From positions 78,198 to 142,197 of the forward strand of contig NZ_KB910928.1 in NCBI RefSeq assembly GCF_000383235.1: a DNA stretch of 64,000 bases, in the 5' to 3' direction. This DNA comes from Bacillus sp. 123MFChir2 (GTDB lineage: Bacteria > Bacillota > Bacilli > Bacillales > Bacillaceae_G). Every line of letters begins with the position of its first letter. The first letter of the stretch is position 1. The translations under genes were made by a program, and so were the position numbers. The notes beneath the pieces were generated by a model that saw only the letters and a program-made list of their open reading frames with translations, ran no database searches and had not been told where the DNA came from. Positions 8,747-16,574 of the stretch are shown piece after piece.

Positions 8747-9502
8747 TTACTTACGTTTTCGTACTGCGTATATAATAACCCCAACAAGTATGAGTACAAT
8801 CACCACAATTGGAGCCCAGTTTTTCCATTTACTTAAATCTGTCCATTCTGTTTTGCCTGTGCTTTTTGAAGCTTCTTCTTTTCCGCTCGCATCAAAATGG
8901 CCAACTTTGAAATCTTTAATTTTAAATTCTTTTTGTAAACTTGTTAAAATAACATCTTTACTTTTCTTGAAAGCATCTTGATTTGCTTCCTTTTGTCCTA
9001 CTCCAAATAATCCTGGATTCCCAAGAGACTCTAGCGCTTTATTAAACTCATCTTTTAATTTTGTATCTAACTCTTTATTATGCTGTGCAACAACTGGTGA
9101 TAACGCTTCATATGTTGCAAATGCTTTTGCTAATAAACGTTTACTTGTATCATAATCTTTAAATTGTTCATCAACATTTGTTAAACGACGATTAATATTA
9201 AGAGCAAGAATTTTTTGCATATCAGCAATAAGATCTTCTTTATTTTTCTTATCAAAATCGTTCATGATTGCTTTCGTTGGTTCTTTACCCATGTGCTGAT
9301 CAATTTCTTCTCGCACATTTTCATATGATTTCTTAGCTTCTGTAAAGTTTGGCGGATTTTCATCTAATTTCGTGACCATTTGCTTATATGTCTCTGCAAC
9401 CTTTTCTTCGTTCGGATTTCCGTACGAATAAGCAAATGCACTTGTATGTACCGAAAATAGCAAGAAAATACCGACAAATAATGAAGTAATTATTTTTTTC
9501 AT
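8747..9502 (-). CDS. Secreted, membrane-anchored partner of the FTR1 permease
   Basis: The 251-residue protein begins with a signal peptide (KKIITSLFVGIFLLFSVHTS, likely cut near AFA-YS). A long Lys/Glu-rich helical domain (about 30-210) follows, then one C-terminal membrane helix (WAPIVVIVLILVGVIIYAV) with a basic cytoplasmic tail. It sits 18 bp upstream of the FTR1 gene in one transcript. I infer that it is the detached extracellular iron-handling domain found fused in some FTR1 proteins. The ATG at 9502 is chosen because GGAGGAG precedes it; the longer frame to 9550 would run through the promoter. Confidence 0.65.
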   Translation of the reverse strand: MKKIITSLFVGIFLLFSVHTSAFAYSYGNPNEEKVAETYKQMVTKLDENPPNFTEAKKSYENVREEIDQHMGKEPTKAIMNDFDKKNKEDLIADMQKILALNINRRLTNVDEQFKDYDTSKRLLAKAFATYEALSPVVAQHNKELDTKLKDEFNKALESLGNPGLFGVGQKEANQDAFKKSKDVILTSLQKEFKIKDFKVGHFDASGKEEASKSTGKTEWTDLSKWKNWAPIVVIVLILVGVIIYAVRKRK

Positions 9503-9521
9503 AAATGCTCCTCCTAAAGAG

Positions 9522-9550
9522 ATGATAATAATTATCACTTTCAATGTCAA
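9522..9550 (-). promoter_or_regulatory. Sigma-A promoter of the FTR1 unit with overlapping Fur box
   Basis: On the minus strand TTGACA (9545-9550) is followed after exactly 17 bp by TATCAT (9522-9527). The spacer and -10 contain TGATAATAATTATCA (9523-9537), a perfect 7-1-7 inverted repeat that matches the Bacillus Fur/PerR-family operator core. The location and low-iron transporter context favour Fur. Confidence 0.8.
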
Positions 9551-9565
9551 GAAAAGAAATACTCA

Positions 9566-10312
9566 CTATGAGCATTTCTTTTCTCCTACTAACACATGCG
9601 CGTCATAATCAATCCTAACTTTCTCTACGGGACGTCCCATCTCTTTCCAAATCGCAGGCAAAACGCGCGTCATATACTTACGAAACGAAATAAACGACTC
9701 CCCTGTTTCACGTACTTTATACGTAATTGGTACTTCTTGAACGCGAAATCCCTTTCGCACTAAGTTTAGTGTAATCACTTGTGCATAATTGTAATCGTGC
9801 ACAATTTCTCCGTGTTCCATCGCTTGCCTTGAAAAAGCACGCATTCCTGATTGACCATCACGAATCCATTTACGCAGCAAGATACATTGCAGCACCGTAA
9901 AACAATAGTTTCCAAGCCGCCTATGTAGTCTCATACCGCTAATGGTGCCGCGAAAACGCGACCCCATTGTATAATCTGCTTTTCCTTCCAATATGGGCTG
10001 CAATACATTTGGAATTTCATCTGCTGGATATTCATCATCCGCATCAATCATCACACTAATATCAGCTCCCAATCGATAGCTCTCCTTGAGGCCTGCTCGA
10101 ACAGCTGCACCTAAACCGCTATTTTTTGCAAACGAAACGATATGATCCGCTCCTGCTTCTTTCGCAACTTCTACCGTTCTGTCTGTTGAACCGTCATCAA
10201 TGACAAGAACTTCTACTTTTATACTCGGATGAAAATGACGCGGTACTTTTCGAATAACATGCGCAATGGAGTCTTCTTCATTTAGAGCTGGTATAAACAC
10301 AATTACTTTCAT
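9566..10312 (-). CDS. Family 2 glycosyltransferase, dolichol-phosphate mannosyltransferase-like
   Basis: This cytosolic GT-A enzyme of 248 residues probably transfers a sugar from a nucleotide donor to a polyprenyl phosphate or another membrane acceptor. It has the family start IPALNEEDSI, the nucleotide-site VIDDGSTDRTVEVA, the metal-binding DADDEYP and a GSRFRG segment. There is no C-terminal membrane helix pair, unlike GtrB-type relatives. Its start overlaps the phosphatase stop in an ATGA arrangement, so the two are coupled. The GT-C enzyme at 6366-7775 is a plausible user of its product. Donor sugar unknown. Confidence 0.8.
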   Translation of the reverse strand: MKVIVFIPALNEEDSIAHVIRKVPRHFHPSIKVEVLVIDDGSTDRTVEVAKEAGADHIVSFAKNSGLGAAVRAGLKESYRLGADISVMIDADDEYPADEIPNVLQPILEGKADYTMGSRFRGTISGMRLHRRLGNYCFTVLQCILLRKWIRDGQSGMRAFSRQAMEHGEIVHDYNYAQVITLNLVRKGFRVQEVPITYKVRETGESFISFRKYMTRVLPAIWKEMGRPVEKVRIDYDAHVLVGEKKCS

Positions 10313-11784
10313 TTCTTTTCCTGCTCCTTTAACGCTTCCACTAACACAGGACCACGGCTATGTGATGGATACGGTGCCCCTAATAAATAAGCAAGTGTTG
10401 GTGCCATAGAAACGAGACTTTTCTTCTCTTCTATTTTCACACCTTGTTTAATATGGGGACCATACATAAAGAATGGCACAAAACGTTCTCCCTCATCTAA
10501 ATGACCATGACCACCAATTCCATCTGCCTGTCCATGATCAGCGCAAATAATAAACGTCGTGTTCTCTGCTTTTCCTGTTTTCTCTAAATGCTCGATAAAA
10601 TGTTTTACATGCTGGTCTGCTTCATAAATTTTTTGTAAATACTCATCATATAATACGCCGCGACTATGCCCCGTTTGATCTGTTGAAATGAGCTGCACGA
10701 TAAAAAGATCTGGGTCTTGCTCATCCATAATTTGTTTCGCCTTTTCCATAATCTTTCCATCCACAACATCATTTTTCATAACAGCTGTAAATGTCTCAAC
10801 ATCTTCACCAAACGCGTCGACTAAATGCGCAACGGCTAGCATTTTTCCTGTTTTATCTACTTTTCGAAGCGAATCAAAAATACTTTCTACATTCACACCA
10901 TGCTTCCAAACCATGTTCGATTTAATACCATGCTCAAACGAATATGTCCCTGTAAACATAGATGAGAAACATACAACAGTACGAGCTGGATACACCGTTT
11001 CCATGTTTAAAAACTCCGTCCCTTTTTTTCGAAGATAATCTAAATACGGTGTATGCGCTGCTTCAAAACGATCTTTACGCATACCGTCAATCACAATGAC
11101 AACTACTTTTTCATTCAGTGCTTCTTTATTTTCAGGCACATTTTCCGTATAAGTTGGAATTGCTTTTGGCTGCCAATCAAATAAATTACGATGTAAGATA
11201 ATTGTATACAGGGCAAGAGCACCGTAAAACGTAAGAATTGTTTTCCAATCTACTGTACCTAACGTACCGCCTTCTTGGAAGAAAAGATAATAATAATACC
11301 AAAGCGATAACAATAGTAAAAACTTTGGCATTTGCTCCTGAGCATTGCCACTTGTAGAATCGCTATTCTTTAACACGAGTTTCCAAAAGCGTGTAAAGTT
11401 TAGCCAAGACGTTCCAATACGCAAATGATAATATAACGTTCCCCAAAATAGGATTGTAAAGAAAAAATATAATCCTAATGCAAATAATAGTAACGGTATA
11501 TGTACCATTTTAAAAACGATTAAATAGACAATGAACGGTAGCCATAAGTAATTTCGTAAAAACAACGGAAAATCAAACAAATAATATAAAACGAGCAACG
11601 GAACAATGAATAAAAAACTACTAAAAAAAGCTGGGACAAAATCCGGTTGTCCAAACTGTGAAATGGAAAACAATAAAAATGTGCCGAATACAAAAATCGG
11701 TGTAAATGGTTTCCCTTCATTTAGTAGGTTCCAACAGCGTGCCGCTACTTTTTCAAATTTCGACGCTTTCTTTACTTCTTCCAA
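10309..11784 (-). CDS. Membrane-anchored alkaline-phosphatase-superfamily phosphodiesterase/phosphatase
   Basis: The protein has 491 residues: about five N-terminal hydrophobic segments (to about 190) and a C-terminal domain of the alkaline phosphatase superfamily. Metal- and nucleophile-site motifs are visible: VVIVIDGMRKDRF, VYPARTVVCFSSMFTG (candidate Thr nucleophile), STDQTGHSRG and CADHGQADGIGGHGH. This resembles type I phosphodiesterases or enzymes that modify membrane-linked polymers. I choose the TTG at 11784, which has AGAAGGGAG upstream and overlaps the previous gene by 13 bp. The longer frame to 11904 would run far into that gene. Substrate unknown; the glycan neighbours suggest cell-envelope polymer work. 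Confidence 0.7.
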   Translation of the reverse strand: MEEVKKASKFEKVAARCWNLLNEGKPFTPIFVFGTFLLFSISQFGQPDFVPAFFSSFLFIVPLLVLYYLFDFPLFLRNYLWLPFIVYLIVFKMVHIPLLLFALGLYFFFTILFWGTLYYHLRIGTSWLNFTRFWKLVLKNSDSTSGNAQEQMPKFLLLLSLWYYYYLFFQEGGTLGTVDWKTILTFYGALALYTIILHRNLFDWQPKAIPTYTENVPENKEALNEKVVVIVIDGMRKDRFEAAHTPYLDYLRKKGTEFLNMETVYPARTVVCFSSMFTGTYSFEHGIKSNMVWKHGVNVESIFDSLRKVDKTGKMLAVAHLVDAFGEDVETFTAVMKNDVVDGKIMEKAKQIMDEQDPDLFIVQLISTDQTGHSRGVLYDEYLQKIYEADQHVKHFIEHLEKTGKAENTTFIICADHGQADGIGGHGHLDEGERFVPFFMYGPHIKQGVKIEEKKSLVSMAPTLAYLLGAPYPSHSRGPVLVEALKEQEKK

Positions 11785-12674
11785 TGAATTTTTTCTCCCT
11801 TCTGACTGAAAAATGAGCGTAATTCTATCGGATACAATAGTAATAGCATTCCGCCCACACCATAAGAAAATATAAATTTGAAACCATGACTCATTAACGA
11901 CCATTGATAGGCATCAGATTGCTTAACTCCTACTGCTTGCAATGCAAATGTCATAACAGTCTCATATGTACCAATTCCGCCTGGTGTTAGTTGAAACACT
12001 TGTCCAGCAATGGTCACGCTATTTACCCATACCGCTTGCAAAAATGAGAGAGGCTTAGCAATTTCATAAATGACAAAGGCCTCACAAATCCAGCTCAGCA
12101 TAATAAGAAAAACAATGATTCCGCCTTGTAGTGTAAATAGTGAATCTTTCAATTGCTTCCACTGCTTTTCTACAAATCGAGGTACTTTCTTATATAAGAG
12201 AAATAACAGCACGCTTCCCATACATATACACGCAAGAATAACAGGAACATTAAGTAAAATATTTTTCCATAATAGTAACATTCCCGCCGCCCCAAACAAA
12301 CCGAGAATAAACAAATCTAGTATACGAAGTACAACGACAGATTGCGTCGCCTCTCCTAATGTTACTTTCTTCTCTTTTGTAATCGTTGCAATGCGAACAG
12401 CATCTCCCACTTTTAACGGAGAAACATGATTAATGAATAAACTGTACAACAGTCCATATAGTGCTTCTTTCATCGTAATGCGATGATGAAGGTACAATTT
12501 CCATGCATAAGCACGAAACAAAAAAGCGATGCTGTACATCATAACGAGAAGCATAATAGTGTACGGCTGTCTCCATAAATATTGAAAATATTTCCATAAT
12601 GAGGATAATTCAAACGAACGCCATGACAAAAGAAAAAAGATACATAACAAAAAAACACCGCAAATATTAAACAA
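11772..12674 (-). CDS. UPF0104 / lysylphosphatidylglycerol-synthase-TM-like membrane protein
   Basis: This is a hydrophobic protein of about 300 residues with seven to eight predicted membrane helices, of the YbhN/UPF0104 group (the membrane half of MprF-type proteins). Family-like blocks include SLFINHVSPLKVGDAVR and FQLTPGGIGTYETVM. Members occur in glycolipid and envelope loci and are often proposed as lipid flippases; that role is inferred here. The start is uncertain. A TTG at 12674 overlaps the epimerase stop. A TTG at 12749 gives 25 more residues but lacks a ribosome site. Confidence 0.65.
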   Translation of the reverse strand: MFNICGVFLLCIFFLLSWRSFELSSLWKYFQYLWRQPYTIMLLVMMYSIAFLFRAYAWKLYLHHRITMKEALYGLLYSLFINHVSPLKVGDAVRIATITKEKKVTLGEATQSVVVLRILDLFILGLFGAAGMLLLWKNILLNVPVILACICMGSVLLFLLYKKVPRFVEKQWKQLKDSLFTLQGGIIVFLIMLSWICEAFVIYEIAKPLSFLQAVWVNSVTIAGQVFQLTPGGIGTYETVMTFALQAVGVKQSDAYQWSLMSHGFKFIFSYGVGGMLLLLYPIELRSFFSQKGEKIHWKK

Positions 12675-13614
12675 TATCCGAATATTGCTTCGCCCACGCA
12701 ACGGTTCGTTCCAACCCTTCTGCAAAAGATACACGCGGCTTATATCCAAGTTGTTCTTGCGCTTTAGAAATATCTGCCCACGTTGATGTTACGTCCCCTT
12801 TTCTATGCGCTTCTTGCCTTACACGCATAAACGGGAAATGTGTTTCTAACTGCGCGAGTAATTCTGTCATTAAAATAGGCGCGTTAGATCCAAGATTATA
12901 TACATCACTATGATGTGATTGTAATGTAAGAGCGATTCCTTCTGTAATATCATCAATATACGTATAATCACGGCCTGTCCCTGTTCCGTACACAACAATC
13001 TCTTCCTCATTTAATAACTTTCGAATGAAGCTTGCAACTGCCATATCCGGACGTCCCCACGGTCCATATACAGTAAAGAATCGTAAAATATTCATTTGAA
13101 ATCCGTACATATATTGATACGCATGACAAAGAGATTCTGCTCCGTATTTGGATGCAGCATACGGCGAAAGAACACGACCATTTGCCACTTCCTCTCGCAA
13201 AGGCATCCCTGTCTGCTCCCCATATACAGAAGAAGACGATGCAAAAATAACGTGTTTCACATTTTCTTCGCCGGCACAAGTTAATACGTTGCTTGTCCCT
13301 TTTATATTAATATCAACATAAGAACCTGGTATTTCAAGCGATGGTCTTACGCCTGGAAAACCTGCTAAATGAACCACCGCATCGATTTTCTCTTGCTGCA
13401 TCACAGCTTTCACATCATCTTTTTGTAAAATATCACATTCATAAAATGGAACGTTCCCAGCTCTCTGGACTTGTTCTAATTGAAAAAGCTTTCTAGATTT
13501 CGCATAGTAAGAGTGAAAATTATCAAGAAGCACAACTTGTTTACCTTGCTCTAGTAATTTCAACGCAAGATGACTTCCGATAAAACCCGCTCCTCCAGTA
13601 ATTAATACCTTCAT
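12667..13614 (-). CDS. NAD-dependent sugar-nucleotide epimerase/dehydratase (extended SDR)
   Basis: This is a cytosolic 315-residue enzyme of the GalE / UDP-glucuronate epimerase type that makes a nucleotide sugar. It has the Rossmann motif TGGAGFIGSHLA, the Asp of LLDNF for the adenosine ribose, the conserved serines in FASSSSVYGE and the catalytic YAASK. FTVYGPWGRPDMA and YTYIDDITEGI are typical of the nucleotide-sugar epimerase branch. The ATG at 13614 is preceded by AAGGTGGTGA. It leads the four-gene glycan operon (13614 to 9566) and probably provides its sugar donor. The exact substrate cannot be told. Confidence 0.8.
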   Translation of the reverse strand: MKVLITGGAGFIGSHLALKLLEQGKQVVLLDNFHSYYAKSRKLFQLEQVQRAGNVPFYECDILQKDDVKAVMQQEKIDAVVHLAGFPGVRPSLEIPGSYVDINIKGTSNVLTCAGEENVKHVIFASSSSVYGEQTGMPLREEVANGRVLSPYAASKYGAESLCHAYQYMYGFQMNILRFFTVYGPWGRPDMAVASFIRKLLNEEEIVVYGTGTGRDYTYIDDITEGIALTLQSHHSDVYNLGSNAPILMTELLAQLETHFPFMRVRQEAHRKGDVTSTWADISKAQEQLGYKPRVSFAEGLERTVAWAKQYSDIV

Positions 13615-13647
13615 TTTGTTCACCACCTTCTACAACCCTATGCAAAA

Positions 13648-13677
13648 GAAGAAACCTTGTCAAGGCAAGGTTTCTTC
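13648..13677 (-). terminator. Terminator after the Fur-controlled lipoprotein gene
   Basis: The arms GAAGAAACCTTG and CAAGGTTTCTTC form a perfect 12-bp stem. Several U residues follow on the minus strand. It separates the lipoprotein unit from the glycan operon. Confidence 0.75.
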
Positions 13678-13700
13678 AAAAGAATATAGACGTTTCGGGT

Positions 13701-14873
13701 TTATTTCGCTGTTTCCACAACTTTATTTAACATGGATTCAATTTGCGGCAATAACTTGTCTGCTTCTTCTTTCTTCTTCGCTTTTACTGCATCTAAATAA
13801 GATTGTGCTGTTTTTGTTAACTCTGCTGTTTGCTGCTCGCCAAGTACAGTTTTTAAATCATTTTCAATCATGTTAATGAACAATGCACCTTCTAATGCTG
13901 TAATAGGGCCTTTGTCTTTTCCGAAATTTTCTTGACTCTCTTTATACTCACCTAATGCAACTTTTGCAAATCCACGTACAAACGCTTTATTTACCGCTTT
14001 TGCATCAACTGTTTTCACATCAGTTTTTAAATCAAATTGTTTTAAAATAAAGTCTGCTTCTTCAGGAGCCGCTTTTTTCACATATGGATAGACAGCTTGA
14101 TAAAATGCCCATCCCTCCGCTTGCTCAACTTTTGCATTTTTCTCATCTTTCTTTGCTTCTGCTACCATTTTTGTAGCATAACCGTGCGGCTCAGCGCCCG
14201 TTGCAAAGTAAAATGTTTTCATTAACGTTTTATCTACAACTTGCTTGCCAAGAGAAAACGCAAGTTTGTCACCTTTATCAATTGCTGCGTTCATTTCATC
14301 AAAGCCGCCTTTAATTGTAGAAGCCATTTGTGTTCCGTATGCCGTATCACGCTTTCCAACTGTACCTTCTACGCCTTTATAAAACGCAAGTGCTTCTTCC
14401 ATTTCTTTTTTCACTTCATCTTTTTGGCCCCATTTTGTATCAATCTCTTTAAAATCATGGCGCATAGATTGGAAGAATTCTTTTTGCATTAATTTATCAA
14501 ATAGTTGTTTTACAACCATTGGTTCCATTTCTTTCTTTTTCCCTGCTTCTAATGCAGCTGTAATTGTTTGATCAATTTGCTCGTTAAATTCTCCATCACG
14601 TTGTTGAACAAGAGGTTGTAATTTTTCTTTATATAACTTTGTTACTTTATCAAAGTCAACCTCTTTGCCGTTTTTTGCTTTTTCAAGCTCCGCTACTCCA
14701 TCTTTGTAAGCTTGTACAAAATCTGCTTCTTGTTGTTTTGTTTCTTCTTTTTTCACAGATTGTTCTGTCTTTTTCTCTTGTGCTTCAGACTTTTTCGTTT
14801 CCTCTTTCGCACAACCTGCAAAAAGTAAAGTTGTTACGGCTGCTGCAGATAATACTTTTAACTTTAACGTCAT
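13701..14873 (-). CDS. Iron-regulated lipoprotein with two related helical domains
   Basis: This is a 390-residue exported lipoprotein with a signal peptide and lipobox LLFAGC (Cys at about 21), followed by a Lys/Glu-rich linker. The mature part seems to contain two related modules: EALAFYKGVEGTVG (about 145-158) and EGWAFYQAVYPYV (about 240-252) each begin a similar stretch. The E-x-x-A-F-Y pattern and helical composition recall domains found beside FTR1 permeases. The promoter has a Fur-like site over its start region. I infer an iron-binding lipoprotein working with the FTR1 system encoded about 4 kb away. The homology is not certain. Confidence 0.6.
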   Translation of the reverse strand: MTLKLKVLSAAAVTTLLFAGCAKEETKKSEAQEKKTEQSVKKEETKQQEADFVQAYKDGVAELEKAKNGKEVDFDKVTKLYKEKLQPLVQQRDGEFNEQIDQTITAALEAGKKKEMEPMVVKQLFDKLMQKEFFQSMRHDFKEIDTKWGQKDEVKKEMEEALAFYKGVEGTVGKRDTAYGTQMASTIKGGFDEMNAAIDKGDKLAFSLGKQVVDKTLMKTFYFATGAEPHGYATKMVAEAKKDEKNAKVEQAEGWAFYQAVYPYVKKAAPEEADFILKQFDLKTDVKTVDAKAVNKAFVRGFAKVALGEYKESQENFGKDKGPITALEGALFINMIENDLKTVLGEQQTAELTKTAQSYLDAVKAKKKEEADKLLPQIESMLNKVVETAK

Positions 14874-14898
14874 GGATTACGTCCCCCTAAAACTCACT

Positions 14899-14955
14899 GA
14901 TAGTGATTTTCATTATTAATAGCTTGATTATAAAAGCAGAGATAACAAGTGTCAA
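14899..14955 (-). promoter_or_regulatory. Consensus sigma-A promoter with Fur-box-like site for the lipoprotein gene
   Basis: On the minus strand TTGACA (14950-14955), a 17-bp spacer and TATAAT (14927-14932) form a full consensus promoter. Just downstream, 14899-14917 matches the 19-bp Fur consensus at 15 of 19 positions, where it would cover the transcription start. Confidence 0.8.
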
Positions 14956-15007
14956 CAACATTTTTGTATCCGTTGTCATATTTACGCAAGGTAATTTTAA
15001 CCAATAT

Positions 15008-15038
15008 AAAAAGCCCAGCATCATCTGCCGGGCTTTTT
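15008..15038 (-). terminator. Terminator of trxA
   Basis: AAAAAGCCC pairs with GGGCTTTTT around a 13-base loop. A U run follows on the minus strand, just after the trxA stop. Confidence 0.85.
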
Positions 15039-15040
15039 AA

Positions 15041-15355
15041 TTAGAAGTGTTTAGATACTAATTCAGCTAACGCTTCTTTCGGTTTGTAACCTAATGCTTG
15101 CTCAACCACTTGACCATCTTTTAATACGAATAGAGCTGGGATGCTCATTACTTCGAATTTACGAGCCGTTTCTTGGTTTTCATCCACATCTACTTTTACT
15201 ACCTTTACTTTATCGCCTAATTCTGCATCGATTTCTTCTAATACAGGAGCGATCATTTTACAAGGGCCGCACCAAGGTGCCCAAAAATCTACTAATACAA
15301 GACCTTCGCTTGCTTCGACTGCGAAAGTTTGGTCAGTTGCGTTTACAATTGCCAT
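15041..15355 (-). CDS. trxA: Thioredoxin
   Basis: This is a cytosolic 104-residue protein disulfide reductant that serves ribonucleotide reductase, methionine sulfoxide reductase and others. The active site is WCGPC with Cys29 and Cys32 in FWAPWCGPCKM. The cis-proline motif SIPALFVL is present and the length is standard. A strong AAAGGAGG site precedes the ATG. Its place next to etfA matches B. subtilis. It is a single-gene unit with terminators on both sides. Confidence 0.97.
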   Translation of the reverse strand: MAIVNATDQTFAVEASEGLVLVDFWAPWCGPCKMIAPVLEEIDAELGDKVKVVKVDVDENQETARKFEVMSIPALFVLKDGQVVEQALGYKPKEALAELVSKHF

Positions 15356-15485
15356 GTTATTTCCTCCTTTATGAACCTTTTAACCAAAGTATATCATTAT
15401 CTTATATACGTGGCGAATAATATGTATCGTTAAGTATTTTAACAAATAACTCAAGCTTTATACTAGCTAAAATTCTTTCGAGCGA

Positions 15486-15516
15486 AAAAGCGAGAAGCAG
15501 GGGACCTCTCGCTTTT
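15486..15516 (-). terminator. Terminator of the fadR-fadB-etfB-etfA unit
   Basis: AAAAGCGAGA pairs with TCTCGCTTTT around an 11-base loop, about 50 bp after the etfA stop. U-rich sequence follows on the minus strand. Confidence 0.75.
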
Positions 15517-15565
15517 CTTTATTTATATAGGGGTAATTACTTACTAGGAACTCATTATACGCAAC

Positions 15566-16543
15566 TTAAGAATGTACTTTTAACTTTTTAAATTCTTCTG
15601 TTAGAAGCGGTAATACTTCGAATAAGTCGCCAACGATGCCATAGTCAGCTACTTTAAAAATATTCGCTTCTGGATCTTTGTTAATTGCTACAATAATTTT
15701 TGAGTTAGACATACCAGCTAAATGTTGAATCGCACCAGAAATACCGCATGCAATATACAAATCTGGCGTTACAACTTTACCTGTTTGTCCAATTTGCAGT
15801 GAATAGTCGCAGTACTCTGCATCACAAGCTCCGCGAGACGCACCAACTGCTCCGCCAAGCACATCTGCTAGTTCTTTTAACGGTTTAAAACCATCTTCAC
15901 TTTTCACACCGCGTCCGCCCGCAATAATTACTTTTGCTTCGGAAAGATCGACGCCTTCTGCTGTTTTACGAACAACTTCTTTAATGACTGTACGTAAATC
16001 TTTTACATCGACTGTCATAGAAGAAACATCACCTGTACGCGCTTCATCTTTTTCAAGCGGTGTAATGTTATTTGGACGAATTGTCGCAAATAAGACACCA
16101 TCTGTTACAACCTTCTTCTCAAATGCTTTACCAGAATAAATTGGACGTGTGAATACAACATTACCACCAGCCACTTCTAACGCTGTCACGTCAGAAACAA
16201 GACCTGCCTCTAATTTCGCTGCAAGTTTTGGTGATAAATCTTTTCCCAATGCTGTATGTCCAAACACAATTCCTTCTGGTTTTTCTTCTTCATACACTGC
16301 TAGAAATGCTTGCGCATATCCATCAGATGTATACGAAGCTAATTTATCGCTTTCAACTGTCACAACGCGATCTGCACCGTAAGAAATGAGTTCTTGTGCG
16401 AATGAAGCGACGCTTTCACCTAGTAAAAAACCGACAACTTCTCCGCCTTCTGCAATTGTTTTTGCGGCTGCTACTGCCTCAAATGAAACGTTACGTAAAG
16501 AACCGTCACGAACTTCTCCCATTACTAATACTTTACGAGCCAT
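15566..16543 (-). CDS. etfA: Electron transfer flavoprotein alpha subunit
   Basis: EtfA pairs with EtfB to take electrons from acyl-CoA dehydrogenases and pass them toward the quinone pool. The 325 residues include the C-terminal FAD-binding domain with GRGVKS, GAVGASRGACD, QIGQTGKVV and ACGISGAIQHLAGM, plus the final AINKDPEANIF block. It is the last gene of the FadR regulon unit, 31 bp after etfB, as in B. subtilis. Confidence 0.96.
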   Translation of the reverse strand: MARKVLVMGEVRDGSLRNVSFEAVAAAKTIAEGGEVVGFLLGESVASFAQELISYGADRVVTVESDKLASYTSDGYAQAFLAVYEEEKPEGIVFGHTALGKDLSPKLAAKLEAGLVSDVTALEVAGGNVVFTRPIYSGKAFEKKVVTDGVLFATIRPNNITPLEKDEARTGDVSSMTVDVKDLRTVIKEVVRKTAEGVDLSEAKVIIAGGRGVKSEDGFKPLKELADVLGGAVGASRGACDAEYCDYSLQIGQTGKVVTPDLYIACGISGAIQHLAGMSNSKIIVAINKDPEANIFKVADYGIVGDLFEVLPLLTEEFKKLKVHS

Positions 16544-16574
16544 ATGTTTTCCCTCCTGGATATCCTAGTATTTT

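Noticed and set aside
9503-9550. N-terminal extension of the FTR1 partner protein
   Set aside because: The extension would translate the Fur box and promoter; the ATG at 9502 has a strong ribosome site and starts a normal signal peptide.
11606-11809. Plus-strand frame inside the phosphatase gene
   Set aside because: It is antisense to strongly coding sequence and lacks a ribosome site.
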